Assembly: GCA_910588825.1 (NCBI GenBank)
Contig: CAJURF010000011.1
Coordinates: 1 to 64,000 of the forward strand
Reading direction: 5' to 3'
Origin: an uncultured Lachnospiraceae bacterium
GTDB lineage: Bacteria; Bacillota; Clostridia; Lachnospirales; Lachnospiraceae
DNA: 64,000 bases
Made by a program: the position numbers and the translations under genes. Below, piece after piece: positions 18,790-26,950 of the stretch. Positions within the stretch are counted from its first letter, which is position 1. Every line of letters starts with the position of its first letter. The notes under the pieces were generated by a model, which saw only the letters and a list, made by a program, of their open reading frames with translations, ran no database searches and was not told the origin of the DNA.

Positions 18790-18818
18790 ATTATAACATA
18801 GTGGTGGAAATTGGTCAA
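18790..18818 (-). promoter_or_regulatory. wecE promoter, apparently giving a leaderless mRNA
   Basis: On the minus strand: TTGACC, a 17-base spacer, TATAAT, then only seven bases to the start codon. Transcription would begin on or next to the A of ATG 18782, and no Shine-Dalgarno sequence is present. The -35 lies 9 bases from the -35 of the divergent lysozyme promoter. Confidence 0.7.
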
Positions 18819-18827
18819 AAATAAATG

Positions 18828-18856
18828 TTGATTTTATCGGTTCACAAAGGTATAAT
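18828..18856 (+). promoter_or_regulatory. Promoter of the GH25 lysozyme gene
   Basis: TTGATT (18828-18833), a 17-base spacer and TATAAT (18851-18856), about 60 bases before the ATG at 18917. Back to back with the wecE promoter. Confidence 0.75.
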
Positions 18857-18916
18857 ATTAAATGTAACAAAAAATTAATTAGTAAGTTAAGAAAATATTA
18901 AATAGGGGTTATGGTT

Positions 18917-20350
18917 ATGAAAAAAAATTGGAAGAAACTGACAGCTTTCTGTCTGGCGGGCATGTTTCTTGCAGGGGGAGTCCTGTCCCAAGTACAGCCG
19001 GCACAGGCGGCAGTAACTGCCTGGTCAAAGTACAATGGGAAATATTATAACAGTTCCGGGAAAGTAGTTCCCAATGTAGCAGCAAAAGGGATGGATGTAT
19101 CTTACTGGCAGGGACTGATTGATTGGGAAAAGGTAAAGGCCAGCGGTCAGATAGAATTTGCGTTTGTCCGGGTAGCTCACGGAAATGGTATGGATATGTA
19201 CTACCAGCGGAATCTGGCAGAAGCCAACCGGGTTGGGATTCCGGTGGGAGTATATTTTTATAGCCATGCGAAGACAGTGGCACAGTCGGCAAAGGATGCT
19301 CAGACAACCATCAACGCGATCAAGAAATATAAGATTACATATCCGGTTGTGATTGACATTGAAGATAACAGCCAGCTGAGTCTGAGCAACAACCGCCGCA
19401 CGCAGATTGTGCAGACCTTTGCCGATGCAGTCAGGGCTGCAGGTTATCAGCCTATGGTTTACTGTAATTCATATTGGGCAAAGAATTATATTAACATGAG
19501 CGGGCTTCAGGGAGTGGATGCCTGGATTGCAGAGTGGACTGACAATTATACATCCAGCATTTCCCGGGATATCTGGCAGGTGACCGATAAAGGAAAAGTC
19601 AGCGGCATCAATGGAAACGTAGATTTGGACTTTGCCTTTAAGCAATATGGTGCTCCGGTGATTACTGCTGGCTGGGTGAAAGCTGACGGGAAATATAAGT
19701 ATCGTCTCAGCGATGGAAATTTTGTGACCAATGAGTTTCGCACCATTAACGGAAAAACCTACTATTTTGACAGTTCCGGTTATCGGGCTTCTGATGGCTT
19801 CCGGACGATTAACGGGAAAACATATTACTTTGGCAGCGCGGGTGTGATGAAAACCGGACTGCGAAACATTAATGGTGCCAAATATTACTTTAATAAAAAC
19901 GGCGTCATGGCCCAAAACAAATGGGTGAAAGTGAATAAGAAAAGATATTTTGCCAGACCAAACGGCAAGATGAAAACAGGCTGGCTCACATGGGAAGAAA
20001 ACCGTTATTATCTGAACAAATCCGGTGTGATGCAGACTGGCTGGGTGAAGATTAAGAAGATTTACTATTATTTTGACAGAAATACAGGTGCCATGGTACG
20101 CAGCCAATGGGTGGATGTAAACGGTTCCCGTTATTTCGTGAAAAAGACTGGACAGATGAAGACAGGCTGGCTGACCTGGGAAGGAAACCGCTATTATCTG
20201 AAAAGTGACGGTGTCATGCGGATTGGATGGCTTAAATATAAAGGAAAATATTATTACTTTAATGAGTCAGGCGTGATGCTGCGCAATACCACAGTGGATA
20301 TAGACGGGAAGTCTTATCGGTTTAATGCCAGAGGTGTGTGGAAGAAATAG
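18917..20350 (+). CDS. Secreted GH25 lysozyme with wall-binding repeats
   Basis: A muramidase (477 residues) cutting the MurNAc-GlcNAc bond of peptidoglycan. Signal peptide MKKNWKKLTAFCLAGMFLAGG..AQA. The GH25 domain, about residues 55-245, shows GMDVSYWQGLIDW, FAFVRVAHG, VGVYFYSHA and the catalytic VVIDIED. The C-terminal half is about ten GW/YYF repeats with the pattern INGKTYYFDSSG and MKTGWLTWE, very like those of the L,D-transpeptidase at 11429. AGGGG at 18904-18908 fits ATG 18917, not 18911. Confidence 0.94.
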   Translation: MKKNWKKLTAFCLAGMFLAGGVLSQVQPAQAAVTAWSKYNGKYYNSSGKVVPNVAAKGMDVSYWQGLIDWEKVKASGQIEFAFVRVAHGNGMDMYYQRNLAEANRVGIPVGVYFYSHAKTVAQSAKDAQTTINAIKKYKITYPVVIDIEDNSQLSLSNNRRTQIVQTFADAVRAAGYQPMVYCNSYWAKNYINMSGLQGVDAWIAEWTDNYTSSISRDIWQVTDKGKVSGINGNVDLDFAFKQYGAPVITAGWVKADGKYKYRLSDGNFVTNEFRTINGKTYYFDSSGYRASDGFRTINGKTYYFGSAGVMKTGLRNINGAKYYFNKNGVMAQNKWVKVNKKRYFARPNGKMKTGWLTWEENRYYLNKSGVMQTGWVKIKKIYYYFDRNTGAMVRSQWVDVNGSRYFVKKTGQMKTGWLTWEGNRYYLKSDGVMRIGWLKYKGKYYYFNESGVMLRNTTVDIDGKSYRFNARGVWKK

Positions 20351-20409
20351 GATTCCATGTGTACCTGTAAAGATCTGTTAAGAAATAATTTTTAAACCGT
20401 TCCTAAATG

Positions 20410-20461
20410 CAGAGTCAGTAAACAAGAGGGAATTCCCTGCTGTTTGCTGGCTCTGTTTTTT
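20410..20461 (+). terminator. Terminator after the GH25 gene
   Basis: Arms CAGAGTCAGTAAACA and TGTTTGCTGGCTCTG pair with two G-T steps around an inner GGGAATTCCC palindrome, followed by six T. Confidence 0.85.
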
Positions 20462-20476
20462 ATCTGCATACAGTTT

Positions 20477-20595
20477 TTACCCATTAAGATTCTCATCTCC
20501 CCATTGTGTCATATGCTCAAAGACAGGAATAAAGCTTTTCCCCAAGTCAGTAAGATTATATTCCATCGTTTAACAGCCAATGGGCTTTTTTTCAT
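20477..20595 (-). pseudogene. Remnant of an HxlR-type regulator with an internal deletion
   Basis: Reading leftwards from a good ribosome site (GGAAAGGAGTGACGGAA), ATG 20595 begins MKKSPLAVKR. In another frame the text then continues EYNLTDLGKSF, IPVFEHMTQWGDENLNG and a stop, which is the characteristic C-terminus of HxlR/DUF24 winged-helix regulators. The roughly 70 residues normally between are missing, and the junction changes frame. So this is a gene with a large internal deletion and cannot make a working repressor. An intact operator-like site remains to its right. Confidence 0.7.
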
Positions 20596-20665
20596 TTCCG
20601 TCACTCCTTTCCGAAGCAGTATAACACACATTTTCTCTAAAAACAATGTACCGTTTAAATATAGG

Positions 20666-20714
20666 TACTACAAAAAAGTACAGTACTTGTAAAATTATTG
20701 TACAAAAGTATAAT
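20666..20714 (+). promoter_or_regulatory. HxlR/YodB-like operator and promoter of the radical SAM pair
   Basis: TACT-N7-AGTA at 20666-20680 has the form known for YodB-type (HxlR/DUF24) operators, and further GTAC words crowd the same 55 bases. TTGTAA (20687-20692), a 16-base spacer and TATAAT (20709-20714) form a promoter for 20797. The rest of the 20351-20796 gap holds the terminator and the regulator remnant. Confidence 0.55.
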
Positions 20715-20796
20715 TATCATAAACTACACCCCTCCCCCGGGCTGCCTGTATGCGCAGGAAACAGCCGGGGAACTGGGAAAGAGAGGAGATGTGTTT

Positions 20797-21696
20797 ATGC
20801 ATTACACAGGAACAATCTGGCGGCCGCCCTATGAGGCGGAATCACTTCTGGTTGAGGCGACAGCGGGCTGTACCCATCACAAGTGTAAGTTTTGTACTTT
20901 GTATCATGATTTGCCGTTCAAATTCAGAATGTCCCCCATGGAGGATATTGAATCTGACCTGCAGGAGGCGGCAAGAGCAGTTAAGGACTGGAACAACGGG
21001 AAGATAGACCGGGTGTTTCTGACAGGGGCCAACCCATTCGTTTTGTCCTACAACAAATTAGCCGCCATTGCAGAGCTGATCCACAAATATCTGCCGTCTG
21101 TAAATTCTGTGGGCTCGTTTGCAAGAATTACAGACATTACCCATAAAACAGATGAAGAACTTGCCAGGCTGCGGACTTTTGGATATGATGGCCTGACCAT
21201 AGGAATAGAAACGGGCGATGATGAAGCCCTGCGGTTTATGAACAAGGGGTATGCTTCTGCAGACATCATCAAGCAATGCCAAAGATTAGATGCGGCAGAT
21301 ATTCATTACAGTTTCTTTTATTTAGTAAGCATTTCCGGTGCAGGCCGCGGGGAAATAGGAGCAAAATTGACGGCTGATATATGTAACCAGACTCACCCTG
21401 TGCTCATCGGGGCAAATATGCTTACCATTTATCCCGATTCTGAACTTTTTGCGGAAATACAGCAAGGGAACTGGCAGGAAGAAGGCGAACTGGAAAAATA
21501 CAAAGAGATGCGGACACTGGTTGAAAATCTCCAGATACCCACAACCTTTGCGGCAATGGGGGCCTCCAATGCGTACCAGTTTCACGGGCAGCTGCCGAAA
21601 GATAAGAAGAGACTGCTGTCGTTTCTTGACGAGATCATAGGAAATGTCAGTGAGGAAGAATTACAGCGGTATAGAAAAAGCGTGCATCATCTGTAA
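20797..21696 (+). CDS. Radical SAM protein, first of a tandem pair
   Basis: A 299-residue radical SAM protein of uncharacterised function (COG1032-like Fe-S oxidoreductase). It opens MHYTGTIWRPPYEAES and has the cluster motif CTHHKCKFC, with four residues between the first two Cys instead of the usual three. FLTGANPFVLSY and LTIGIETGDDEALRFMNKG are the SAM-binding beta strands. GAGAGGAG precedes ATG 20797; earlier in-frame codons have no such site. The next gene is a paralogue. The substrate is unknown. Confidence 0.85.
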   Translation: MHYTGTIWRPPYEAESLLVEATAGCTHHKCKFCTLYHDLPFKFRMSPMEDIESDLQEAARAVKDWNNGKIDRVFLTGANPFVLSYNKLAAIAELIHKYLPSVNSVGSFARITDITHKTDEELARLRTFGYDGLTIGIETGDDEALRFMNKGYASADIIKQCQRLDAADIHYSFFYLVSISGAGRGEIGAKLTADICNQTHPVLIGANMLTIYPDSELFAEIQQGNWQEEGELEKYKEMRTLVENLQIPTTFAAMGASNAYQFHGQLPKDKKRLLSFLDEIIGNVSEEELQRYRKSVHHL

Positions 21697-21758
21697 GTGA
21701 AACACCCTGCGGGTATCCATCTATGTATCAGGAGCGGCGCAGGGGAAAGGAGAGAATC

Positions 21759-22637
21759 ATGCACTTTGCAGGCAGAACCTGGCGGCCGCCGTATGAAGCT
21801 CATTCGGTCATCATACAGGCTGCCTCTGGCTGCACATACCATAAATGCAGGTTTTGCAGCCTGTATAAAAATGAACGATTCCGAATGTCACCTATGGAGG
21901 AATTTGAGGAAGATTTAGCAGAGATAAAAAGCTGCCAGCCGTATGCAAGGAGAATTTTTTGGACAGGGGCAAATCCTTTTGCCATGAGTTACGAAAATCT
22001 TAAACTTAGGGCCTTGACGGTAAGAGATTATCTGATTAAATGCCAGACAATGGCTATGTTTGCAAGCATCCGCGATATCAAAAGCAAAGAGGTATGGCAG
22101 CTTAAAAAACTCCGGGCAATGGGCATTAACGGACTGAGCATCGGAGTGGAAAGCGGCGATGACCAAACCCTAGCCCTTGCAGATAAGGGGTATACTTCGG
22201 CGGATATTCTGGAGCAGTGCAGGAAGTTAGACGAAGCAGGAATAGAATACTACTTTGTTTATATGACAGGTCTTGCGGGAAAAGACGGTGGATACCGAAA
22301 CGCACGGAATAGTGCTGAGCTGTTCAGTCAGCTGAATCCATATTTTATTTCCGTGGATTCTCTTACGCTTTTCCCAGACACAGAGCTGTATCAGATGGCA
22401 CAGAAGGGGTTATTTGTGCCTGCCAAAGAGAAAGAGCGTATCCGTGAGCTGCAGGTGTTTCTCAATAACTTGAATATTCGTACACATTTATTTGCGGATA
22501 CGGTTTCAAATTTTGCCCCAGTAACGGCGTATCTTCCATATGACCGTGAAAAAGTTATTCATAAATTGAAATATGTTATGGAGAATACGGATGAAATGGA
22601 GATGCTGGAATATAGAAAGAATTTGAAGTCATTGTGA
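21759..22637 (+). CDS. Radical SAM protein, second of a tandem pair
   Basis: A 292-residue paralogue of the preceding gene over its full length: MHFAGRTWRPPYEAHS, CTYHKCRFC (again CX4CX2C), FRMSPMEEFEEDL, WTGANPFAMSY, LSIGVESGDDQTLALADKG and the YFVYMTGLAG region. The two differ at many positions, so the duplication is old and both appear intact. Start ATG 21759 follows GGAAAGGAG. Two divergent copies kept in tandem suggest a heterodimer or two related substrates; this is inference. Confidence 0.85.
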   Translation: MHFAGRTWRPPYEAHSVIIQAASGCTYHKCRFCSLYKNERFRMSPMEEFEEDLAEIKSCQPYARRIFWTGANPFAMSYENLKLRALTVRDYLIKCQTMAMFASIRDIKSKEVWQLKKLRAMGINGLSIGVESGDDQTLALADKGYTSADILEQCRKLDEAGIEYYFVYMTGLAGKDGGYRNARNSAELFSQLNPYFISVDSLTLFPDTELYQMAQKGLFVPAKEKERIRELQVFLNNLNIRTHLFADTVSNFAPVTAYLPYDREKVIHKLKYVMENTDEMEMLEYRKNLKSL

Positions 22638-22714
22638 TGTAGAAACAAGGAGGCTGTAAAAAAATCTTGTGTCTACAAAAGCAGACCTTTCTGATAAGAG
22701 TTTAGGATAGGCAG

Positions 22715-22747
22715 GAATGGGTGAAGAGTCACGAACTTCACCCATTC
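22715..22747. terminator. Hairpin between convergent genes
   Basis: Perfect 12-base arms GAATGGGTGAAG and CTTCACCCATTC around a short loop that contains AGTCACGA, a word also found in the palindromic repeats at 38.7 and 39.5 kb. It probably ends transcription from both sides. Confidence 0.7.
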
Positions 22748-22757
22748 TGTTCACATG

Positions 22758-24338
22758 CTATTTCAACTTTTCAATCACACATTCATGATGTTTGCTAAGT
22801 TTGTCGTAATTGATTCCAACAAGGAGAATTTCACCGGTATAGTTTTCAATCCATTGTGTATATTGTTTCTTTTTTATCTGTTCAATGGCTCCTGTGGCTG
22901 ATTTATCCCATTTTAATTCTATGAGCAATGCAGGTTTATCAATATTTTTTCGTGGAAGATATACAACGTCTGCAAAGCCTGCCCCTGTAGGCATCTCACG
23001 GATCGGTGGAAGATAGTAGAGTTTTGCACTGTAGTAGGCAATAAACACGGAGCAGGTTAATGAATTTTCATCGTTATACTTTAACAAAGAAGTTGTATCC
23101 GTGTGTATGGCATTCATTTCATCAGCTACAGCTGCCTGGTCAAGCGCTAATGTGGCATCCAGCAATTTTTTTGAACGGGAGATTGCCTGAATAACACAAT
23201 CCCAAGCCGGCTCATCTACAGCGTTTAGAAACTCTGCGGCAATCTCCTGATTGGGTATAAATGCCTCCTGCTTTTCCTTATCATAAGCAAGATATCCAAG
23301 ATGTACTAATAAAGTTAATACATCGTCTTTGGTTTTGAACGTAGTCATATCATTTTGAAATTTTCGGGGGTTGAATGGATACGTGCCATTTCCAAGCATG
23401 ATGATAATGGCGTCTTTTAATCCATCATAATCCATTTCAATATATATTTTTAAAGCTTCGTAAGTTTCAGTCTCTGTCCAGTAACTGCCGAATTCTTTTT
23501 TCAGCATCACATCCACTACGGATTTGGGATTATAAATATGCAGGCATTCCGAGAAATGATACCCGTCGTACCATTTTTTTACTTCATGAAAATTCATCTG
23601 GAATTGTTCACACAGTGTTTTTACTTCTTCTTCCGTAAAACCGGTATATGGCGCTAATTCTCCGGGATTCACCATAGAGTACTCATCAAATATATTAAGA
23701 GCAGAGTGAGTGCCGTATTTTTTGATTGGCAGAATTCCTGTCATGTATGCCAGGGTAACATATGTTCTGTCTTTGAATAAATCTCTTAAAAAATCCAGGT
23801 AATTTTTCTGGGATACGGTATCGTTGCGGGCAATGCGGAACAGGCAGTCCCATTCATCAATAATAAAAATAAACCCTTTCTCATTTCCTGTCTTTTTGAA
23901 ATAAATAGTTGACAAGACATCTGGCAGACTCTGTTGCTCAGGTGAGATATAGTCAGGGTAACATTCATGGAGCTCTGCGATTACGTCCCTTTCAATCCTT
24001 TTGCTCAGATTGCACAGAGAGTCTGCTTTTCTGAGAAATTGCTGGATATTCAGGTGGATCACATCGTATTTGTTCAGATGCTTTTTGAAAGAAGGAGAAT
24101 CTGCGGCTTTTAATTTTTCGAACAATTCTGACGAATCGCAGCCCCGGCTGTAATAGGCGGTAAGCATTTCGGCAGTCATTGATTTGCCAAACCGCCGGGG
24201 TCTGCTTACACAGATATATCTTGAGTTTTTATTTAATTTGCCATTTGCCCATGAGATCATTTCAGATTTATCTACATAGATATCGTCATTAACAGCCATA
24301 TAAAAGGCGTCATTTCCCGGGTTCAAATAAAGTCCCAT
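22758..24338 (-). CDS. AAA-ATPase-like protein with C-terminal PD-(D/E)XK domain
   Basis: A 526-residue member of the AAA-ATPase_like plus PDDEXK_9 family, common in many copies in gut Firmicutes and Bacteroidetes; function unknown. The N-terminus has MAVNDDIYVDKSEMISW and the P-loop SRPRRFGKS near 45, with FIIDEWDCLF as Walker B. The C-terminal nuclease-like core has GAGFADVVYLP, LLIELKWDKS (the Asp and Glu-x-Lys of PD-(D/E)XK) and AIEQIKKKQY. GAGGAG stands 8 bases before the start. It lies 27 bases behind metA on the same strand, probably by chance insertion. Confidence 0.9.
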   Translation of the reverse strand: MGLYLNPGNDAFYMAVNDDIYVDKSEMISWANGKLNKNSRYICVSRPRRFGKSMTAEMLTAYYSRGCDSSELFEKLKAADSPSFKKHLNKYDVIHLNIQQFLRKADSLCNLSKRIERDVIAELHECYPDYISPEQQSLPDVLSTIYFKKTGNEKGFIFIIDEWDCLFRIARNDTVSQKNYLDFLRDLFKDRTYVTLAYMTGILPIKKYGTHSALNIFDEYSMVNPGELAPYTGFTEEEVKTLCEQFQMNFHEVKKWYDGYHFSECLHIYNPKSVVDVMLKKEFGSYWTETETYEALKIYIEMDYDGLKDAIIIMLGNGTYPFNPRKFQNDMTTFKTKDDVLTLLVHLGYLAYDKEKQEAFIPNQEIAAEFLNAVDEPAWDCVIQAISRSKKLLDATLALDQAAVADEMNAIHTDTTSLLKYNDENSLTCSVFIAYYSAKLYYLPPIREMPTGAGFADVVYLPRKNIDKPALLIELKWDKSATGAIEQIKKKQYTQWIENYTGEILLVGINYDKLSKHHECVIEKLK

Positions 24339-24365
24339 ATATCTGTCTCCTCTTTTCTGCCTTTC

Positions 24366-25289
24366 CTAATTAAACGGCGTCCCCACCATATCATAAGGCG
24401 TAGCCTGATATACATAGTAATTCAGCCAATTGGTATAAAGATTATTAGCAGTAGCCCGCCACAGCAGATCCGGTTTGCGCGCCGGGTCATCGTCCTTATA
24501 ATAATTCACCGGGATCTGAATGGGCAGTCCCTTGGCCAGATCCCGTTTATACTCCGTGTCCAGGGTAATCCGGTCATATTCCGGGTGTCCCATCACAAAA
24601 ATCTGCTTCCCCTCATGGGCCATGGCAAGAAACAGCCCTGCCTCATCTGATTCCGCCAGCACCGTCAGATCTTTACACATGCGTATCTGGGCCATGGGAA
24701 CGTCAGTATGTCTGGAGTGGGGCGCCAGAAACACATCGTCAAACCCTCTCACCAGGGGAATCTTCCGGTTGGCAACCCGGTGCCAGTACAATCCGAACAG
24801 TTTTTCATCCAGCTGGACCTTTGGCAGGCCAAAGAAATGATACAGCCCCGCCTGGGCCCCCCAGCACAGGAAAATGGTGGATGTGACATTTTTTACACTC
24901 CAGTCCATAATATCCGTCAGTTCTTCCCAGTAATCCACCTCTTCAAAATCCATCTGTTCCACAGGAGCGCCGGTAATGATCAGTCCGTCAAATTTCTGCT
25001 CTTTCAATTCCTCAAAATTCTGATAAAATTTGTTCAGGTGGCTGACAGAGGTATTTTTCGATGTATGAGTGCACACCTTCATAAAAGTCACATCCACCTG
25101 TAGAGGAGTATTGGACAGAGAACGCAGAAGCTGCAGTTCTGTATCCTCTTTCAAAGGCATCAGATTCAGAATCAGAATCTGGATAGGACGGATATCCTGG
25201 TGCATAGCCCGGTGTTCATCCATGACAAAAATATTTTCCTTTTCCAAAATCTCTTTTACAGGCAGATCGTTTTGTATTTTAATTGGCAT
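24366..25289 (-). CDS. metA: Homoserine O-acetyltransferase (MetA type)
   Basis: The first committed enzyme of methionine synthesis (307 residues). The catalytic Cys is in FLCWGAQAGLYHFFG and the His/Glu pair in MGHPEYDR. In GAPVEQMDFEEVDYW the residue that fixes the acyl donor is Glu, as in MetA proteins that use acetyl-CoA, whereas E. coli succinyl-specific MetA has Gly there. The label succinyltransferase would thus be misleading. Start ATG 25289 follows AAAGGTGAG; the longer reading adds 14 unlikely residues. No SAM-I riboswitch is visible upstream. Confidence 0.94.
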   Translation of the reverse strand: MPIKIQNDLPVKEILEKENIFVMDEHRAMHQDIRPIQILILNLMPLKEDTELQLLRSLSNTPLQVDVTFMKVCTHTSKNTSVSHLNKFYQNFEELKEQKFDGLIITGAPVEQMDFEEVDYWEELTDIMDWSVKNVTSTIFLCWGAQAGLYHFFGLPKVQLDEKLFGLYWHRVANRKIPLVRGFDDVFLAPHSRHTDVPMAQIRMCKDLTVLAESDEAGLFLAMAHEGKQIFVMGHPEYDRITLDTEYKRDLAKGLPIQIPVNYYKDDDPARKPDLLWRATANNLYTNWLNYYVYQATPYDMVGTPFN

Positions 25290-25324
25290 ATATCTCACCT
25301 TTCTTTCTACAGTCGCCAGTACCC

Positions 25325-25375
25325 ATTTCATAACCAGAGTATGGGCAGCATAAACAAATAAGGAGCGAATTCAAG
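25325..25375. repeat. Single arm of the dispersed palindromic repeat (copy A)
   Basis: About 50 bases matching the right arm (reversed) of the full palindrome at 26801-26904; AAATAAGGAGCGAATTCAA is identical. It lies in the metA leader. The remainder of the 25290-25698 gap holds a small hairpin (ATGGGT 25400-25405 with ACCCAT 25416-25421) and the rfbB promoter; I see no gene. Confidence 0.7.
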
Positions 25376-25620
25376 GCCTGCTGGCAAATCATTTGGCTCA
25401 TGGGTATATCAATAAACCCATAATATCTCCTTGCAGCCATGATAGAAGTATGTTTGCGGCAAAATTACAAATAATACAATCAAAGTTCTGTCCACAGGCA
25501 GTATTGACAGCAGCACCATTGTGTGACTAGCCTGTCAAAAGGTCTCAGCAATGAAAGTGGACTTTCGACACTTTAACCATTATATATAAGGAAAGAACAT
25601 TTGGCAAGGAAAAAAACAGG

Positions 25621-25649
25621 TTGAAGCCTGAATCACCCAATGCTATAAT
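25621..25649 (+). promoter_or_regulatory. Promoter of the rhamnose/polysaccharide operon
   Basis: TTGAAG (25621-25626), a 17-base spacer and TATAAT (25644-25649), 50 bases before rfbB. Confidence 0.7.
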
Positions 25650-25698
25650 AGAAAAGAATATGTAAAAAAATAACAGTTGAGAATCGGAGGTTTCGAAG

Positions 25699-26778
25699 AT
25701 GAGGACGTATCTGGTAACCGGCGGCGCCGGTTTTATTGGTTCCAATTATATTTACTATATGTTTGAAAAATATGACAGCCAAATCCGCATCATCAATCTG
25801 GACAAGCTGACCTATGCAGGCAATCTGGAAAACCTGAAAGGTGTGGAAGACCGGGATAATTATACATTTATACGGGCAGATATCTGTGACAGGGACGCAG
25901 TGAATCAGATTTTTCAGGAAAATGATATTGACCGGGTGGTGCATTTCGCGGCAGAATCCCATGTGGACCGCAGCATCAAAGACCCGGAAGTGTTTGTCAG
26001 GACCAATGTGCTGGGTACGCTGGTTCTGCTGAATGCGGCAAAGGCGGCATGGGAGCTTCCGGACGGCACCTATCAGGAGGGAAAGAAATTTCTCCATGTG
26101 TCCACAGACGAGGTGTACGGGTCCCTGGAAGAAGAAGGGGAGTATTTCTACGAGACTACCCCTTATGACCCCCACAGCCCCTATTCCGCCAGCAAGGCAT
26201 CTTCCGATATGCTGGTAAAATCCTATATGGATACCTATCATTTTCCGGCGAACATTACGAACTGCTCCAACAATTACGGACCCTATCAGTTCCCTGAGAA
26301 GCTGATTCCTCTGATCATCAACAATGCTCTCCAGGGAAAGAAACTTCCGGTTTACGGCGACGGAAAGAACGTGAGGGACTGGCTGTATGTAAAAGACCAC
26401 GCCAAGGGAATTGATCTGGTGCAGGAAAAGGGACGTCTGTTTGAGACCTATAACATCGGCGGCCACAACGAGAAGCAGAATATTGAGATTATCCACATTA
26501 TTCTGGACACCTTAAGGGAAATGCTTCCGGAAAGCGACGCCCGCAGAGAGCTGGTCAGCGATGATTTAATCACTTATGTGGAAGACCGGAAAGGCCATGA
26601 CCGCCGGTATGCCATCGCCCCGGATAAAATCAAAAAGGAAGTGGGCTGGTATCCGGAGACGAAATTTGAGGACGGAATCCGCAAAACCATTCAGTGGTTC
26701 TTTGAACATGAGGAATGGATGAAAAATGTCACCAGCGGAAGTTATCAGAAGTATTATCAGGACATGTATAAAATATAA
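25699..26778 (+). CDS. rfbB: dTDP-glucose 4,6-dehydratase
   Basis: RmlB, a short-chain dehydrogenase-type enzyme (359 residues) making dTDP-4-keto-6-deoxyglucose. It has the NAD site VTGGAGFIGSNYIYY at the start, HFAAESHVDRS, the catalytic STDEVYG and YSASKASSDMLV (Tyr-x3-Lys), and the sugar-binding NCSNNYGPYQFPEKL. First gene of the operon, with its own promoter and a CGGAGG site. Its product feeds both rhamnose (RfbC, RfbD) and, potentially, the WecE homologue at 17652. Confidence 0.97.
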   Translation: MRTYLVTGGAGFIGSNYIYYMFEKYDSQIRIINLDKLTYAGNLENLKGVEDRDNYTFIRADICDRDAVNQIFQENDIDRVVHFAAESHVDRSIKDPEVFVRTNVLGTLVLLNAAKAAWELPDGTYQEGKKFLHVSTDEVYGSLEEEGEYFYETTPYDPHSPYSASKASSDMLVKSYMDTYHFPANITNCSNNYGPYQFPEKLIPLIINNALQGKKLPVYGDGKNVRDWLYVKDHAKGIDLVQEKGRLFETYNIGGHNEKQNIEIIHIILDTLREMLPESDARRELVSDDLITYVEDRKGHDRRYAIAPDKIKKEVGWYPETKFEDGIRKTIQWFFEHEEWMKNVTSGSYQKYYQDMYKI

Positions 26779-26800
26779 TGAGCAGATAAGTGCGAAAAGT

Positions 26801-26904
26801 GTTTCTGACTTCACGAGATTGGACAAAAGAAACAAAACGGAGCTCAAAACCGTTTTGAATTCGCTCCTTATTTGTTTCTTTTGCCCAATCTCTGGTTGTG
26901 AAAC
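26801..26904. repeat. Full palindromic repeat between rfbB and rfbA (copy B)
   Basis: Two imperfect arms of about 50 bases, both reading roughly GTTTC..AGATTGG.CAAAAGAAACAAA..GGAGC..TCAAAAC towards the centre, form one long hairpin. The inner 30 bases (26830-26859) are identical to 39539-39568. In RNA it would fold between two coding regions of one operon and may act on message stability or readthrough. Confidence 0.8.
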
Positions 26905-26950
26905 AGGCTTGGCATTTGTCTCAATGAATAAACTAAGGAGGCAGGAATTT

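Noticed and set aside
20444..20692. An 82-codon plus-strand frame after the lysozyme gene
   Set aside because: It runs through a terminator and antisense to the HxlR remnant; no resemblance to known proteins.
25290..25520. SAM-I or T-box riboswitch before metA
   Set aside because: I looked for the SAM-I core and the T-box motif on the minus strand and found neither; only a small hairpin and a repeat arm are present.
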